A stretch of 47,188 nt of DNA from Flavobacteriales bacterium (GCA_002722215.1 PBKX01000008.1:1-47188), one strand, 5' to 3'; positions 1-9,929 are shown, counted from the first letter of the stretch. Numbers and translations: made by a program. Notes: generated by a model not told the origin, from the sequence alone.

Positions 1-1342
1 CTCCAGCTATTAAAGCATTTGGATCATAGTCACACGCTGTTTGATCCATACAGCCTACACATGATTCATATTCACAAGAACCATCATCATCTGTAGCATC
101 TAAGTCATAATTACATGCTAATTCCTCTGTACATCCGTCAATTTCAAATTCATTACAAATACTATCTGCGTCTATATCATTTATGCAGTTACCATCACAA
201 TCATAATAAATTTCTGCATACTCACATGAGCCATCACTAATACTTGCTGACTCGTCATAATTACACGCTGAAGGATCAATACATCCTGCACAAAATTGAT
301 ATTCACATGAACCATTATCACATACAGCGCTAGCATCATAATTACATGCTATTTCATCTGTGCAACCATCTGGCAATATACATGATTGATCATCACATAC
401 AGCACTAGCATCATAATTGCAAGCTACAACGTTTGTACAGCCATCTGGCAAATTACATGAACTGTCATCATCTGTAGCTATTAGACTATAATTACAAGCT
501 TCGGGATTGGTACAACCTGCGATTTCAAACTCATCACACACACCATCAGAATCAGCATCATTTACACAGTTACCATCACAATCATAACCTATATTTGCTG
601 CAGGCTGATCACAACCACAACCTAAATCATTATTGTAACATGATCCATCATCTATAGTTGCAGATTCATCATAATTACAGCCTAATCCGTCCGTACAACC
701 GGCACATGTTTCATATTCACATGAATCATCTAATATGGTAGCACCTGCATCATAATTACAGGCTATTTCATCTGTGCAGCCATAGCAAGAGTAGTCACAA
801 GTTGCATCATCTATAGTGGCAAACTCATCGTAATTACATGCTAGTTCATCTGTACAGCCAGAACAAGACAAATACTCACATGATTCATCATCTATCGTAG
901 AACCATTGTAATTACAGGCTAATTCATCTGTACAGCCATAGCAAGAGTAATCACACGTTGCATCATCTATAGTTGCAAACTCATCATAATTACATGCTAA
1001 TTCATCTGTACAGCCTACACATGATTCATATTCACAAGATGCATTATCTATAGTTGCAAACTCATCATAATTACATGCTAATTCATCTGTACAGCCTACA
1101 CATGATTCATACTCACAAGAATCATTATTCTCAAAAATAAAATCAGCATCATAGTTACAAGCTTCTAGATCTAGACAGCCGTAACATGTTTCATAGTCGA
1201 AACAATCACTAGGAATAGTAGCACTAGCATCATAATCACACGCCATTTCATCCATGCATCCTACACAAGAATCATATTCGCAACTAAAATCTTCTTCTGT
1301 AGCACTAGGATTATAATTACAAGCATTAGGATCTGTACAGCC
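1..1342 (-). repeat. Protein-coding GCTDxxACNYxxxAxxDDGSCxY repeat array
   Basis: About 15 units of roughly 23-50 residues run from residue 805 to the window edge. Each has the core GC[TMIL]D..ACNYD..A...D.SC.Y with four or more cysteines. Two units carry an inserted YDCDGNC...D.DSDGVCDE stretch resembling calcium-binding thrombospondin type-3-like motifs. Several neighbouring units (around 1010-1090 and 800-850) are nearly identical at DNA level, which points to recent tandem duplication. Such arrays recur in secreted proteins of marine Flavobacteriales (remembered knowledge); their function is not established. Confidence 0.85.
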
Positions 1343-3754
1343 AATTATTTCAAGTTCATCACATACACCGTCATTATCTGTATCATTATCTATAATTTGA
1401 ATGACATTATCTGTTCCATCTGAAATAAGACATTCACCTTGATAAATGCTTAAATTATATGAATCTGGTGATAATTCAACATCAAAAGACTCTTCATAAG
1501 CATCCCCAATACTAACAGAGCTAGCAGCACTTAAAGCATTAATTGTGAAAATATCCCCATCTACGGTGAGACCAGGTATAGCAGTCCATTCAATATCTAG
1601 ATTATAAACAACGCCACCTGAATTGATCAGCCAAACAATTTCTTGACCAGATGTGAATCCTTCATAAATGCCAGCTGATTGCGAATCATAACCCCACACA
1701 GCAACTTGGAGAGTTTCTTCTCCATTAAAAATAACATCACCACCAGACCATAGGCCACAAGTTGGATGAAGAAAAAAAGCTCCTATCTGATCACCCACTT
1801 GTAAGCTTGAAAGATTATTCAAAGCAACGGTATGATTCTCTGTTGCATTCCCTGTAAATGTATTGCCTAAACAATCTGAACCTTGGTTCCCCTCCCAAAT
1901 ATCAAAATCTAAATTTTCTAATCCCACACTTAAATCAGTACAGTCATCTCCATCATCTAAACAAATCGAGTAAATCCCGGAAGGACCATCCACATATACA
2001 GTTAATAGACCTATTTCACAATCAACACTTTCCAAAGAATAAGAAAGAGTTACATCCACAGATTCTAATATTTCTACAGAAAGATCTGGAAGCGGACAAT
2101 TAGAATTATTATTATCAAAAGAAATGGTATAATCTCCAGGGACATTTATATTATATACAATATCATATAAGGAATTTGTTTCCACACTTGCAATTTGAGG
2201 GGAAATAATTTCTCCCGAGCTAGAGGTGAAGATAGCGCTCACACCAGCTAAGCCAACAATTTCAGAATCATACTGAAAATCGAAATACACTTCCCAAAGA
2301 CCATCACATAAATTAGTAAGAATAGGCTGCACAATTACATTACAATCTACTTCGTCCCAATCACAAACACCATTATCATCTTGATCATTATCAATTATTT
2401 CACCATTCTCACATGTTTCACATATATTATCAATATACAGGCAACAATCTTGATCATCTTCTATTTCTAAAACATAATATCGTTCTATATTGCCCGGAGC
2501 GTCGTTCCAAAAACCAGGAGATGCTGCATTTGAAGAAAAAACTTCCACGAAATTTTCATTGCCGCCTCCATTTGGTTCACCATCATTCCAATTAAGATAG
2601 GAGAGATCTTCCCCATTCACCCACGCAAAACTCCCTTCGACATTTACATCATTTAAACCTATCCAGTAATTATTAGGAATAACTGAATTGACACTATTAT
2701 AAATAAATTCGTCTTCTTCTTGAGAACTAATAGATGCTAAATAGCCACCCAATGATATACTGATATTATTCGCATATTCCCAAGTTTCTTTAGTATTAGA
2801 AATATAATAAGCATGACCATCTAATAAACCAAGGAATTCATAACCTTCAATTTCTTCACCAGGAATTGCGCAATCAATATTAACATTTTCATTATAATTA
2901 CATGCTAACTCATCAGAACATCCTAAAAAAACTAAATTAGCACAAGAACCATTATCAAAATCAGCCTCAAAACCTTGCGTATAGTATTCTAAATAAATTG
3001 GATCCACACACCCCTCATAAAGACAAGAGCCATCATCTATATTACAATTATTGCAATAATTTAGTGCTTGACTATCAGTGCATCCTTCTTCATCTACACA
3101 AACTTGATAAGTGCCAAATTCTATTGGATTAGCATTATCTTCAGCATATGTCCACTCAGAGATATCAAAGCTTACATAATCAGATGCTAAATCACCTGTT
3201 GCACTATTAAAAACAGTAGCATTTTCTTCCCATGGATTTGGGCCTAAATGAGGACCAAAACAATCTAATCTCTTTGCCCAACCTCCAGTAATTGTGTAAT
3301 CAGAATTATTACTAGCCCAAAAATCGACCGTTTGTGGCTCAACACTATCCCAATCGGGAGCATATAAAATTTCTATAATAGACTCAGCACCACCATAAAA
3401 ATTTAAAGCATTTAATTGATAATCAGCAGAAAATCCATGTAAATTTTCAAAAGAAGCTAAACTCCTAGTAAGATAGATAAAGTCACCCGAGGAAAAAGAA
3501 CCGGAAGGAAATTGATAAGCACCCCCACTCTGATCTCCTGCCTCAGTGTTATTACTGGTTGCAAATCCATAAACACTTAAATCTGGTATATCTTCTAACA
3601 CATATAGTTCTATTGATCTTGCTTGACCAGAAACACCATTATTTGGATATGGGCTATCTGGACGCGAAATCCCTGTTAACACTAAAGAGGTCTGCTGTGC
3701 AGGCAAAAAATGACCAAAAATGAAAAGAAAAATGAAAAAATAAATTTTATTCAT
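1..3754 (-). CDS. Giant secreted Cys-rich adhesin-like protein (lamin-tail-like, C-type lectin, GCTD repeats), 3' end beyond window
   Basis: The minus frame from ATG 3754 is open for 1251 codons to the left edge with no stop, so the ORF track lists only shadows here. The N-terminus is a signal peptide ending in PAQ (about residues 1-21). Residues 25-200 look like a lamin-tail-like beta domain. At 224-296 there are three degenerate GCTD Cys-rich units. Residues 305-432 form a C-type lectin domain with WIGL, EPN and FWND motifs. At 638-725 lies a module with VGDQIGAF and VAVWGYD, also present in the protein at the right edge. From 805 onward come at least 15 GCTDxxACNY units. A T9SS C-terminal signal would be expected, but it lies outside the window. 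Function is inferred: a cell-surface or released carbohydrate- or particle-binding protein. There is no enzymatic domain that I recognise. The ORF is certain; the role is not. Confidence 0.9.
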   Translation of the reverse strand, partial: MNKIYFFIFLFIFGHFLPAQQTSLVLTGISRPDSPYPNNGVSGQARSIELYVLEDIPDLSVYGFATSNNTEAGDQSGGAYQFPSGSFSSGDFIYLTRSLASFENLHGFSADYQLNALNFYGGAESIIEILYAPDWDSVEPQTVDFWASNNSDYTITGGWAKRLDCFGPHLGPNPWEENATVFNSATGDLASDYVSFDISEWTYAEDNANPIEFGTYQVCVDEEGCTDSQALNYCNNCNIDDGSCLYEGCVDPIYLEYYTQGFEADFDNGSCANLVFLGCSDELACNYNENVNIDCAIPGEEIEGYEFLGLLDGHAYYISNTKETWEYANNISISLGGYLASISSQEEDEFIYNSVNSVIPNNYWIGLNDVNVEGSFAWVNGEDLSYLNWNDGEPNGGGNENFVEVFSSNAASPGFWNDAPGNIERYYVLEIEDDQDCCLYIDNICETCENGEIIDNDQDDNGVCDWDEVDCNVIVQPILTNLCDGLWEVYFDFQYDSEIVGLAGVSAIFTSSSGEIISPQIASVETNSLYDIVYNINVPGDYTISFDNNNSNCPLPDLSVEILESVDVTLSYSLESVDCEIGLLTVYVDGPSGIYSICLDDGDDCTDLSVGLENLDFDIWEGNQGSDCLGNTFTGNATENHTVALNNLSSLQVGDQIGAFFLHPTCGLWSGGDVIFNGEETLQVAVWGYDSQSAGIYEGFTSGQEIVWLINSGGVVYNLDIEWTAIPGLTVDGDIFTINALSAASSVSIGDAYEESFDVELSPDSYNLSIYQGECLISDGTDNVIQIIDNDTDNDGVCDELEIIGCTDPNACNYNPSATEEDFSCEYDSCVGCMDEMACDYDASATIPSDCFDYETCYGCLDLEACNYDADFIFENNDSCEYESCVGCTDELACNYDEFATIDNASCEYESCVGCTDELACNYDEFATIDDATCDYSCYGCTDELACNYNGSTIDDESCEYLSCSGCTDELACNYDEFATIDDATCDYSCYGCTDEIACNYDAGATILDDSCEYETCAGCTDGLGCNYDESATIDDGSCYNNDLGCGCDQPAANIGYDCDGNCVNDADSDGVCDEFEIAGCTNPEACNYSLIATDDDSSCNLPDGCTNVVACNYDASAVCDDQSCILPDGCTDEIACNYDASAVCDNGSCEYQFCAGCIDPSACNYDESASISDGSCEYAEIYYDCDGNCINDIDADSICNEFEIDGCTEELACNYDLDATDDDGSCEYESCVGCMDQTACDYDPNALIAG

Positions 3755-3833
3755 AATAAGATATAAATGTTAATCGTGCTATAACAATTAATCACAAGAG
3801 TTAAAAATACATAATTTGATTCAATTCTTAAAA

Positions 3834-6800
3834 TTAATCGGCAACAATTAAATGCTTAAGATTAGGCTTAACAATAACATTTTGATTGTTAATCAATTTA
3901 TCCTTCAACAACCACCGCTTCTTAATCAAAGTAGCATTTTTAAAAATTGGAAATTCGCCATTATTGAGGATACAAAAAGAATTATTCAACGGCTGAAGCC
4001 AAAAATTTTTAAGTTCTAATTGAATGCCATCGGAGACACAGAGCTCATTATTATTTACATTATAAGTGGCAGAAAAAGCGTTGTATACAAAAGCATCCTT
4101 ACCATATGTAAAAGAAGTTAAGGAGCCTGGATTCGAGATATTCTCATTTTTCAAATCTAATTCCAAGGTATTTAAATCAAAAAATGCGATATCATAATCA
4201 ATCAAATAATTAAGCATTGGAAATAAAAACCGATCATTATTACTAAAAATTAAAACACTATTATTATCAAAATTATATTCAAGACTAACTCCTTTGACAA
4301 ATAATTGATTTTCTTGTGCTTTTAATTGATTCGGAATAATAAAATTGGCATCTGCACACACAACACCACTATTAGAGTAATAATAATGTGATGACTGAAT
4401 ATTAAACAAAGAAGTCATAAAATCACCACTACCATTTAAATTCTCTCCATCAAAATAAATATCACCTAAAAAATAAAATTGATCATATAGAGTAAACAAG
4501 TCATCAATTGATTTAATAAGAAATTTATTATCATAAGGGAACAAATTAAGCATCGCAGAATTAACAGAAAAAGGAGTAGCAGACAATGAATTACCATTAA
4601 TTATATTATTAGAAAATCCCACCATTTTACCTGAAAGTATTTCAATTTTATTAGCCTGAAACTCTATATATTTAGAATAAAAATCACCCGACCCAAAAAG
4701 ACCTTTTTCACTTAAATCTAACACCCCATCTAATTTGACTAATCCTTTATATAGTGCAACACTATCTTCCTCAATAACAGTATATAGATTATTAGTTTCA
4801 TTGAAAAATAAATCACTATTTAAATCTGTTTGATAACTATCTAAGTATAAAGACCCCGAAAATGACAAATTAGATAATGACATATCACTTAAATATGTCA
4901 ACTCAAATGGATTAATCAAAAAAACAACCGGATTGTTGTCATAACTTAAAAACGATGATTGAAATGATCGAAATTTTGGAAAATTGTTCAGTTTTTTTTC
5001 TCCTGACTTATTGTTGAGTGAATCTATGGCAAGGACACCTTTATCAAAATGAATTAATGAGGATGAAATTTCTGACTCATTATTTTGAAGAAAAGATAAA
5101 ATGGAATTATTACTAAAATGAAACGAAAAATCATCATATTCAAATCTTATATTTTTACCTGAAAAAGCAAAAGAACCAATATCTATATTGCCATCCATTA
5201 CAAAGCTTTTGTTTTTAAAAAAATGTAACCTATTCGACATTGGATAAATATTAAAAGGAAATCTATTTGTAATATTCATTTTTTGGACTCGATATATATC
5301 CATTGTATTTAAATACAAATCGATTTCTGCCACCGTGTCACCAATAGCAGCTAAAGATTCAATCATAAAGGAATCATGATCATGCTCCTTGATATAAGAT
5401 TCTGAAAACTGAAAAGCCCAAGGATTAATTTTAAACAATTGACCAAAACGAGTATAATCTATAAACCCGAAGATTTCAAGATCTATCAATAAATTTAATG
5501 ATGACTGCTCATCTAGCCCAATGTATTTAGCGAATTCTTGTAATTTATATTCCCCGTCCAAGTCTTTACCTTCATAAAATTGCATCAATAAAGCAAGTGG
5601 ATTGACATCAAATCTTGCAATATCCCGATATCTACTTTCATCAAAATATTGATCAGACTCAAATAACACCTGAATATCCCTGCCTGGAGAATAGTGAAAC
5701 AGTAAACAGTTATCTTCTACTAAATCAATTTCCATTCTATCTACATACATATTTAAGCCATGTAATGTGTTTCTAATCGGATTTAATCCTCTTTTACCTG
5801 ACAATCTACCTATTGAAATTTGTTTTTGTTGATCATCATATGAAAACTGAACATAAGGGTGATGAATAGAGCCAAATTGATTTTGAATAGAAAATTCTAC
5901 ATTATTACTTAGTAATTTTCCATCAATTAGTTGAAAATTATCGGAGAAAAACAAATACTTCATATTATCATCCTGAAACTTGATATCAATAACCTCACCA
6001 CCCCTATTAAAAACAATATCATCACCCTTTAATTGCAAACCACTTACAAAATGAAAGTCATCGAATATAATGAGACTTTCATTGTGTGTATTTGATTTAA
6101 AACTAGGATATTTATTAGATGAGGTCAATTGATTCTTATAAACCCCTTGACAAGTGCTGTTTACAACGCCGACACAAGAAAAAGAAGTATTTTCGATTTG
6201 AAAAAATTTCTTTTTGAAGTCTAATGAAAAATTAGAAAAATCAAATTCCACAAAAAGATCATCATTTAAAAAATCTGACTCAGCGGAAATCCCACTAAAA
6301 ATATTTTCTATAATATCATAATCGCCAGTGGCATTAAAAAACTGAATAGTATCACGATGGTTAAATAATATGAGTTCAGAATCTGAAAAATGAAAATTCA
6401 AATTGCCATTATCCTCAAAAAATACATTAAAATCTCCAGAACATTTCCAACTAAAACCCTCTCCAATATATAATGTGTTAGATATTAAAAATCTCTCGAT
6501 ATTAGAGAATAAGTGTTTTAAGTGCAGGTCCGTATATACGTCATTATTTTCAATTAAAAAATCTAACAAATCAGAAAAAACGAGACTTTTCTTATTGTTT
6601 CCATGACACTCTAGAAATAAATTAAAAAAGGGGACATAATGAGAATTAAAATACAAACCCCTATCATTGAACTCAGCTAAAACTTGATTGATTTTATATT
6701 TTTGATCCTCTGATAGTTCACGAGAATTTAAAATTCTAAAAAACTTTCTTGCTTTTTTCCTGACTTTCGATTTGGAATTGTCTTTCATTAATGCATATAT

Positions 6801-6890
6801 ATCTGACTTGAAATCTATCTCCTGAGCTGTTAAAAATGACGTAAAAGAACAGAAAATAAATAAGATACATACTTTATAAAACCAATTCAT
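3834..6890 (-). CDS. Large exported beta-rich protein of unknown function (1018 aa)
   Basis: I do not recognise a named family. The N-terminus is a clear signal peptide with a hydrophobic core ending LTAQ near residue 23. Residues 30-120 are charged and probably helical. The rest is rich in Phe, Asn, Asp and Ser with short alternating strands, suggesting an extended beta fold. Phrases of the type GSGDF recur (near 'LFGSGDF' and 'LNGSGDF'), as in repetitive exported Bacteroidota proteins. There is no lipobox, no T9SS C-terminal domain and no catalytic motif. It is the last gene of the DUF1599-BT_3928-permease-tpiA run, 24 bases after tpiA, so it is probably cotranscribed. Periplasmic or outer-membrane-associated location is inferred. 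Residue 1018 is followed directly by the stop, so the gene looks complete. Confidence 0.85.
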   Translation of the reverse strand: MNWFYKVCILFIFCSFTSFLTAQEIDFKSDIYALMKDNSKSKVRKKARKFFRILNSRELSEDQKYKINQVLAEFNDRGLYFNSHYVPFFNLFLECHGNNKKSLVFSDLLDFLIENNDVYTDLHLKHLFSNIERFLISNTLYIGEGFSWKCSGDFNVFFEDNGNLNFHFSDSELILFNHRDTIQFFNATGDYDIIENIFSGISAESDFLNDDLFVEFDFSNFSLDFKKKFFQIENTSFSCVGVVNSTCQGVYKNQLTSSNKYPSFKSNTHNESLIIFDDFHFVSGLQLKGDDIVFNRGGEVIDIKFQDDNMKYLFFSDNFQLIDGKLLSNNVEFSIQNQFGSIHHPYVQFSYDDQQKQISIGRLSGKRGLNPIRNTLHGLNMYVDRMEIDLVEDNCLLFHYSPGRDIQVLFESDQYFDESRYRDIARFDVNPLALLMQFYEGKDLDGEYKLQEFAKYIGLDEQSSLNLLIDLEIFGFIDYTRFGQLFKINPWAFQFSESYIKEHDHDSFMIESLAAIGDTVAEIDLYLNTMDIYRVQKMNITNRFPFNIYPMSNRLHFFKNKSFVMDGNIDIGSFAFSGKNIRFEYDDFSFHFSNNSILSFLQNNESEISSSLIHFDKGVLAIDSLNNKSGEKKLNNFPKFRSFQSSFLSYDNNPVVFLINPFELTYLSDMSLSNLSFSGSLYLDSYQTDLNSDLFFNETNNLYTVIEEDSVALYKGLVKLDGVLDLSEKGLFGSGDFYSKYIEFQANKIEILSGKMVGFSNNIINGNSLSATPFSVNSAMLNLFPYDNKFLIKSIDDLFTLYDQFYFLGDIYFDGENLNGSGDFMTSLFNIQSSHYYYSNSGVVCADANFIIPNQLKAQENQLFVKGVSLEYNFDNNSVLIFSNNDRFLFPMLNYLIDYDIAFFDLNTLELDLKNENISNPGSLTSFTYGKDAFVYNAFSATYNVNNNELCVSDGIQLELKNFWLQPLNNSFCILNNGEFPIFKNATLIKKRWLLKDKLINNQNVIVKPNLKHLIVAD

Positions 6891-6914
6891 AAATACATTT
6901 TTTACGTAAAAATA

Positions 6915-7673
6915 TCAACAGCTTGTATCTGAACATTCAATAATCTCTTTAAAATGCATGAAATCCAAAGAAGCTCCACCCACCAACAACCCATCAACAT
7001 TGTTTTGGTGAAGAATAGAAGAAGAATTTTTAACGCTACAGCTTCCACCATATAAAATAGGCATTTTAGAGGCATTATATTTTCCAATTTTTAACACTAA
7101 CATTTTTCTAATATAAGCATGCATTTCCTCAATTTGAGCAAGAGACGGTGTTTTCCCTGTACCAATTGCCCAAACAGGTTCATATGCTATGATACAATTA
7201 GACAAATGCTCATCAGGCAATAACATAATAGTCTCATTTAATTGACCTTCAATAACATTGAAATAATTACCAAGCTCTCTATCTTGCTCTTTTTCTCCAA
7301 CACAAAAAACAGGACGAATATTATATTTAAAAGCCATTGTTATTTTTTTATTTAAAATAACAGCTGTTTCTTGAAAATATTGCCTTCTTTCAGAATGGCC
7401 AATAATAGCGTATTTTACGTACTCACTTAACATAGCGGCTGATATTTCACCAGTATAGGCGCCAAAGTCCTCTGCAGCAAGATTTTGTGCTGCCAAATTA
7501 ATCTCTTTTGAGAACTGAAAACAATGAGGCAAGTGAATGACAGGAGGTGCAATTACGACATGACAATTGAAGTCATAAGTATCCTCCATTAAAAAAGATG
7601 ACAATTTTCTCATGAAATCAATTGACTCTGGAGCCGTTTTATTCATTTTCCAATTCCCAATAATATATTTCAT
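6915..7673 (-). CDS. tpiA: Triosephosphate isomerase
   Basis: Interconverts dihydroxyacetone phosphate and glyceraldehyde 3-phosphate in cytosolic glycolysis and gluconeogenesis. At 252 aa it has the usual length. All signature elements are present: NWKMNK at the N-terminus (N7, K9), IIGHSERR with the electrophile H93, AYEPVWAIGTGK with the catalytic base E165 and the flexible loop 6, and the phosphate-binding YGGS and GLLVGGASL near the end. The ATG start leaves seven bases after the upstream permease stop, indicating one transcript. tpiA downstream of DUF1599 and a BT_3928 gene is a recurrent Bacteroidota arrangement. The prmA gene that often follows it elsewhere is not here. Confidence 0.97.
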   Translation of the reverse strand: MKYIIGNWKMNKTAPESIDFMRKLSSFLMEDTYDFNCHVVIAPPVIHLPHCFQFSKEINLAAQNLAAEDFGAYTGEISAAMLSEYVKYAIIGHSERRQYFQETAVILNKKITMAFKYNIRPVFCVGEKEQDRELGNYFNVIEGQLNETIMLLPDEHLSNCIIAYEPVWAIGTGKTPSLAQIEEMHAYIRKMLVLKIGKYNASKMPILYGGSCSVKNSSSILHQNNVDGLLVGGASLDFMHFKEIIECSDTSC

Positions 7674-7680
7674 ATTTAAA

Positions 7681-8733
7681 TTAATTAATTGTTACCCTAG
7701 GATCTAACCAAAGATAAATTAAATCTACTAATATATTTATAACTATAAAACAGCTTGAAATGACTAAAATAACGCCCATAACCAAAGGAAAGTCGACACT
7801 CATCAAGGCATCAACCAGCAACTTTCCTAAGCCATTCCAACCAAAGATATATTCTATAAAAACAGCGCCCGAAAACATACCTGCAAACCAACCAGATGCA
7901 GCAGTAACAACAGAAGTCATAGAGTTTTTTAAAGCATGAAACATAATCACATATATCATCCCAAAACCCTTTGAACGAGCTAATAAAATATAATCAGCAC
8001 TTAATTCATCAATTAATGCTGATCGTGTCAAATGTACAATAACTCCCAAAGGCCTAATACCTAAAGTTAAAGCGGGAAGAATTAAATTTTGCAAGGATAA
8101 AACCCTACTGCCAGATAAATCATTAATCGTAAACAAACTACCTGTTATATTCAAATTAGTTAACCACTCAAACTTATATGCAAAGATATAGCCTATAAGA
8201 ACAGCACATAAAAAAGAGGGCAACGACATTCCCAATACACTAACAAGTGAAATAAATTTATCTAAAAAACTATCTTTAAAATATGCAGCTAAAACACCTG
8301 TCGGAACACCAATACATAATGCGAAAAAAATGGCGGCAAATGCTAACACAATAGTATTAAGAAATGCGTTGGAAATTAAATCAGAGACTAAAATATTTTT
8401 TTGATAAAAAGAAGTGCGCAAATAAGGCATCTTTAAAACTAATAACATATTATTAATCTTTAACACAGGGACATAGGAAGGATATACAGGAGAGTCAAAA
8501 TGTATAGATAATGGAGATAAATCATTTATGTAATAAAAATATTGCTTATATAGAGGTTGATTAAAATGATATTTTTTATTTAATAACTCTAACTGTCGCT
8601 CATTATCTCGATCACCGAGCATCATTTTAGCCGGATCAGCAGGAATAACATTAAATAAAAAAAATATAACAGTTATCACTCCAAACAACACAAGCGTAGA
8701 ATATAACAGTTTATGAATAAGATAATTAAACAA
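7681..8733 (-). CDS. OppB/DppB-type ABC transporter permease
   Basis: Inner-membrane permease subunit of the dipeptide/oligopeptide/nickel class, 350 aa. The first helix (residues 5-30) is followed by the family-typical NVIPADPAKMMLGDRD segment and a periplasmic loop. About five more membrane helices follow, with the cytoplasmic EAA-like loop seen as SALIDELSADYILLARSKGFG, which normally docks on the ATPase. A long insertion before the second helix resembles versions found in Bacteroidota. No OppC partner, ATPase or solute-binding protein is adjacent, so the substrate cannot be told. It sits between the BT_3928 gene (14 bases) and tpiA (7 bases). Confidence 0.9.
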   Translation of the reverse strand: MFNYLIHKLLYSTLVLFGVITVIFFLFNVIPADPAKMMLGDRDNERQLELLNKKYHFNQPLYKQYFYYINDLSPLSIHFDSPVYPSYVPVLKINNMLLVLKMPYLRTSFYQKNILVSDLISNAFLNTIVLAFAAIFFALCIGVPTGVLAAYFKDSFLDKFISLVSVLGMSLPSFLCAVLIGYIFAYKFEWLTNLNITGSLFTINDLSGSRVLSLQNLILPALTLGIRPLGVIVHLTRSALIDELSADYILLARSKGFGMIYVIMFHALKNSMTSVVTAASGWFAGMFSGAVFIEYIFGWNGLGKLLVDALMSVDFPLVMGVILVISSCFIVINILVDLIYLWLDPRVTIN

Positions 8734-8747
8734 TAATATTGATTTAT

Positions 8748-9929
8748 TTAATTGGTAATATGATCTAAATTATCAGGCAAATCTCGCCAATGCCACTTTT
8801 CTTGTACAACACCTTTACTTAAAAGAAAAACACCCGGGTTAGCTCTGATCATAGTTTTTAAAGTTGTCTGATCAACCAAAAAGTAAGGATATAACAATTC
8901 TGATTGTGATAATTTATTTTTCACTTCAGCAGTAGAAGAAGATGATAGACCATAAACTGGTAAATTAGGTCCTAATACATTAGCAATAAATTTATCAACA
9001 ACACCATGTGCCTGAACATCTGTTTTTTGAATATCATAAGACACAACTAACAGCACCTTATCTAAAGATAATATACTATCAGTCATCTCAATATCATTGA
9101 CAGCGTCAACAATGTCAAAATCATGTATTTTTGGCTCATCTCCTTTAATTAGTAATTTTGTTTTTCTATCCTTAAAAATCGCCCCATTTATTTTCCATGG
9201 CTCATCTGATGTTTCAAACTCTTTAACAATACCATCAATCTCATAATACCAAACATCTTGATACACATCTTTTTTCGCATCTTCAGGGAGCTTTCTATCT
9301 TCATTAATATTAACGCCAACCTTATATGCCCTAAAGTCAATAAAAGGCAAATGTGATAAGGCATTAATAGGGATGAAGCATAAAATTAAACCCTTAATAA
9401 TTAATAATCTATTAACAGTTTGACGATGTAAGAATAGGCTAATTTTAGCCTGAGTGAAAAATAAGATCAAAGAAATAAATAAAAGATAAATATCCTTAGA
9501 GAAGGAAGTCCAGGGATCTAACTTCATGAAATCGCCAAAACATCCACAATCAGTAACTTTATTAAAATAGGCAGAAAAAAAAGTTAGAAATGTAAAAAAG
9601 ATCATTAATAATAAATTACCCCACATTACTTTTCTAATATGGATGCCATAAAATAAAAATAAACCTAAAAACAGTTCAAACAGAATAATGGAAACAGATA
9701 AAACTAAGCTTGCTGGAACAAGAAAATTGAGTCCAAACACCTCAAAATACTCTTGTAGTTTATATGAAAAGCCCAATGGATCAATTAATTTTACAAAGCC
9801 AGAAAATAAAAGAAAAATAGCATACGAGAATCGTAATATGTTGACCATAAATTTTTGAGTAAGCAATTTTGTTGCGAAAGATAAAATAGCAAGCACCTGG
9901 ATACTTAATAAAATAATTAAAAACTTCAT
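8748..9929 (-). CDS. BT_3928 family (DoxX/MauE-like) membrane protein
   Basis: The 393-aa protein begins with a hydrophobic helix, followed by a four-helix DoxX/MauE-like block (about 25-165) with GFVKLIDPLGFSYKLQEYF and a conserved DCGCFGD loop. One further helix follows (about 170-195). The soluble C-terminal half ends in a thioredoxin-fold-like part (LLVVSYDI, then FLLSKGVVQEKWHWRDLP). BT_3928 is a Bacteroidota family without an established reaction; a quinone- or thiol-linked redox function is an inference from the DoxX and MauE relatives. Its start overlaps the DUF1599 stop by four bases (ATGA), so the two are translationally coupled. Confidence 0.88.
   Translation of the reverse strand: MKFLIILLSIQVLAILSFATKLLTQKFMVNILRFSYAIFLLFSGFVKLIDPLGFSYKLQEYFEVFGLNFLVPASLVLSVSIILFELFLGLFLFYGIHIRKVMWGNLLLMIFFTFLTFFSAYFNKVTDCGCFGDFMKLDPWTSFSKDIYLLFISLILFFTQAKISLFLHRQTVNRLLIIKGLILCFIPINALSHLPFIDFRAYKVGVNINEDRKLPEDAKKDVYQDVWYYEIDGIVKEFETSDEPWKINGAIFKDRKTKLLIKGDEPKIHDFDIVDAVNDIEMTDSILSLDKVLLVVSYDIQKTDVQAHGVVDKFIANVLGPNLPVYGLSSSSTAEVKNKLSQSELLYPYFLVDQTTLKTMIRANPGVFLLSKGVVQEKWHWRDLPDNLDHITN

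Noticed and set aside
1858-2595. Two plus ORFs (1858-2103, 2413-2595)
   Set aside because: They are shadows of the minus-strand giant protein, which is open throughout and has recognisable domains.
6902-7087. 61-aa minus ORF overlapping the tpiA 3' end
   Set aside because: It is in another frame of the tpiA coding region and resembles nothing known.
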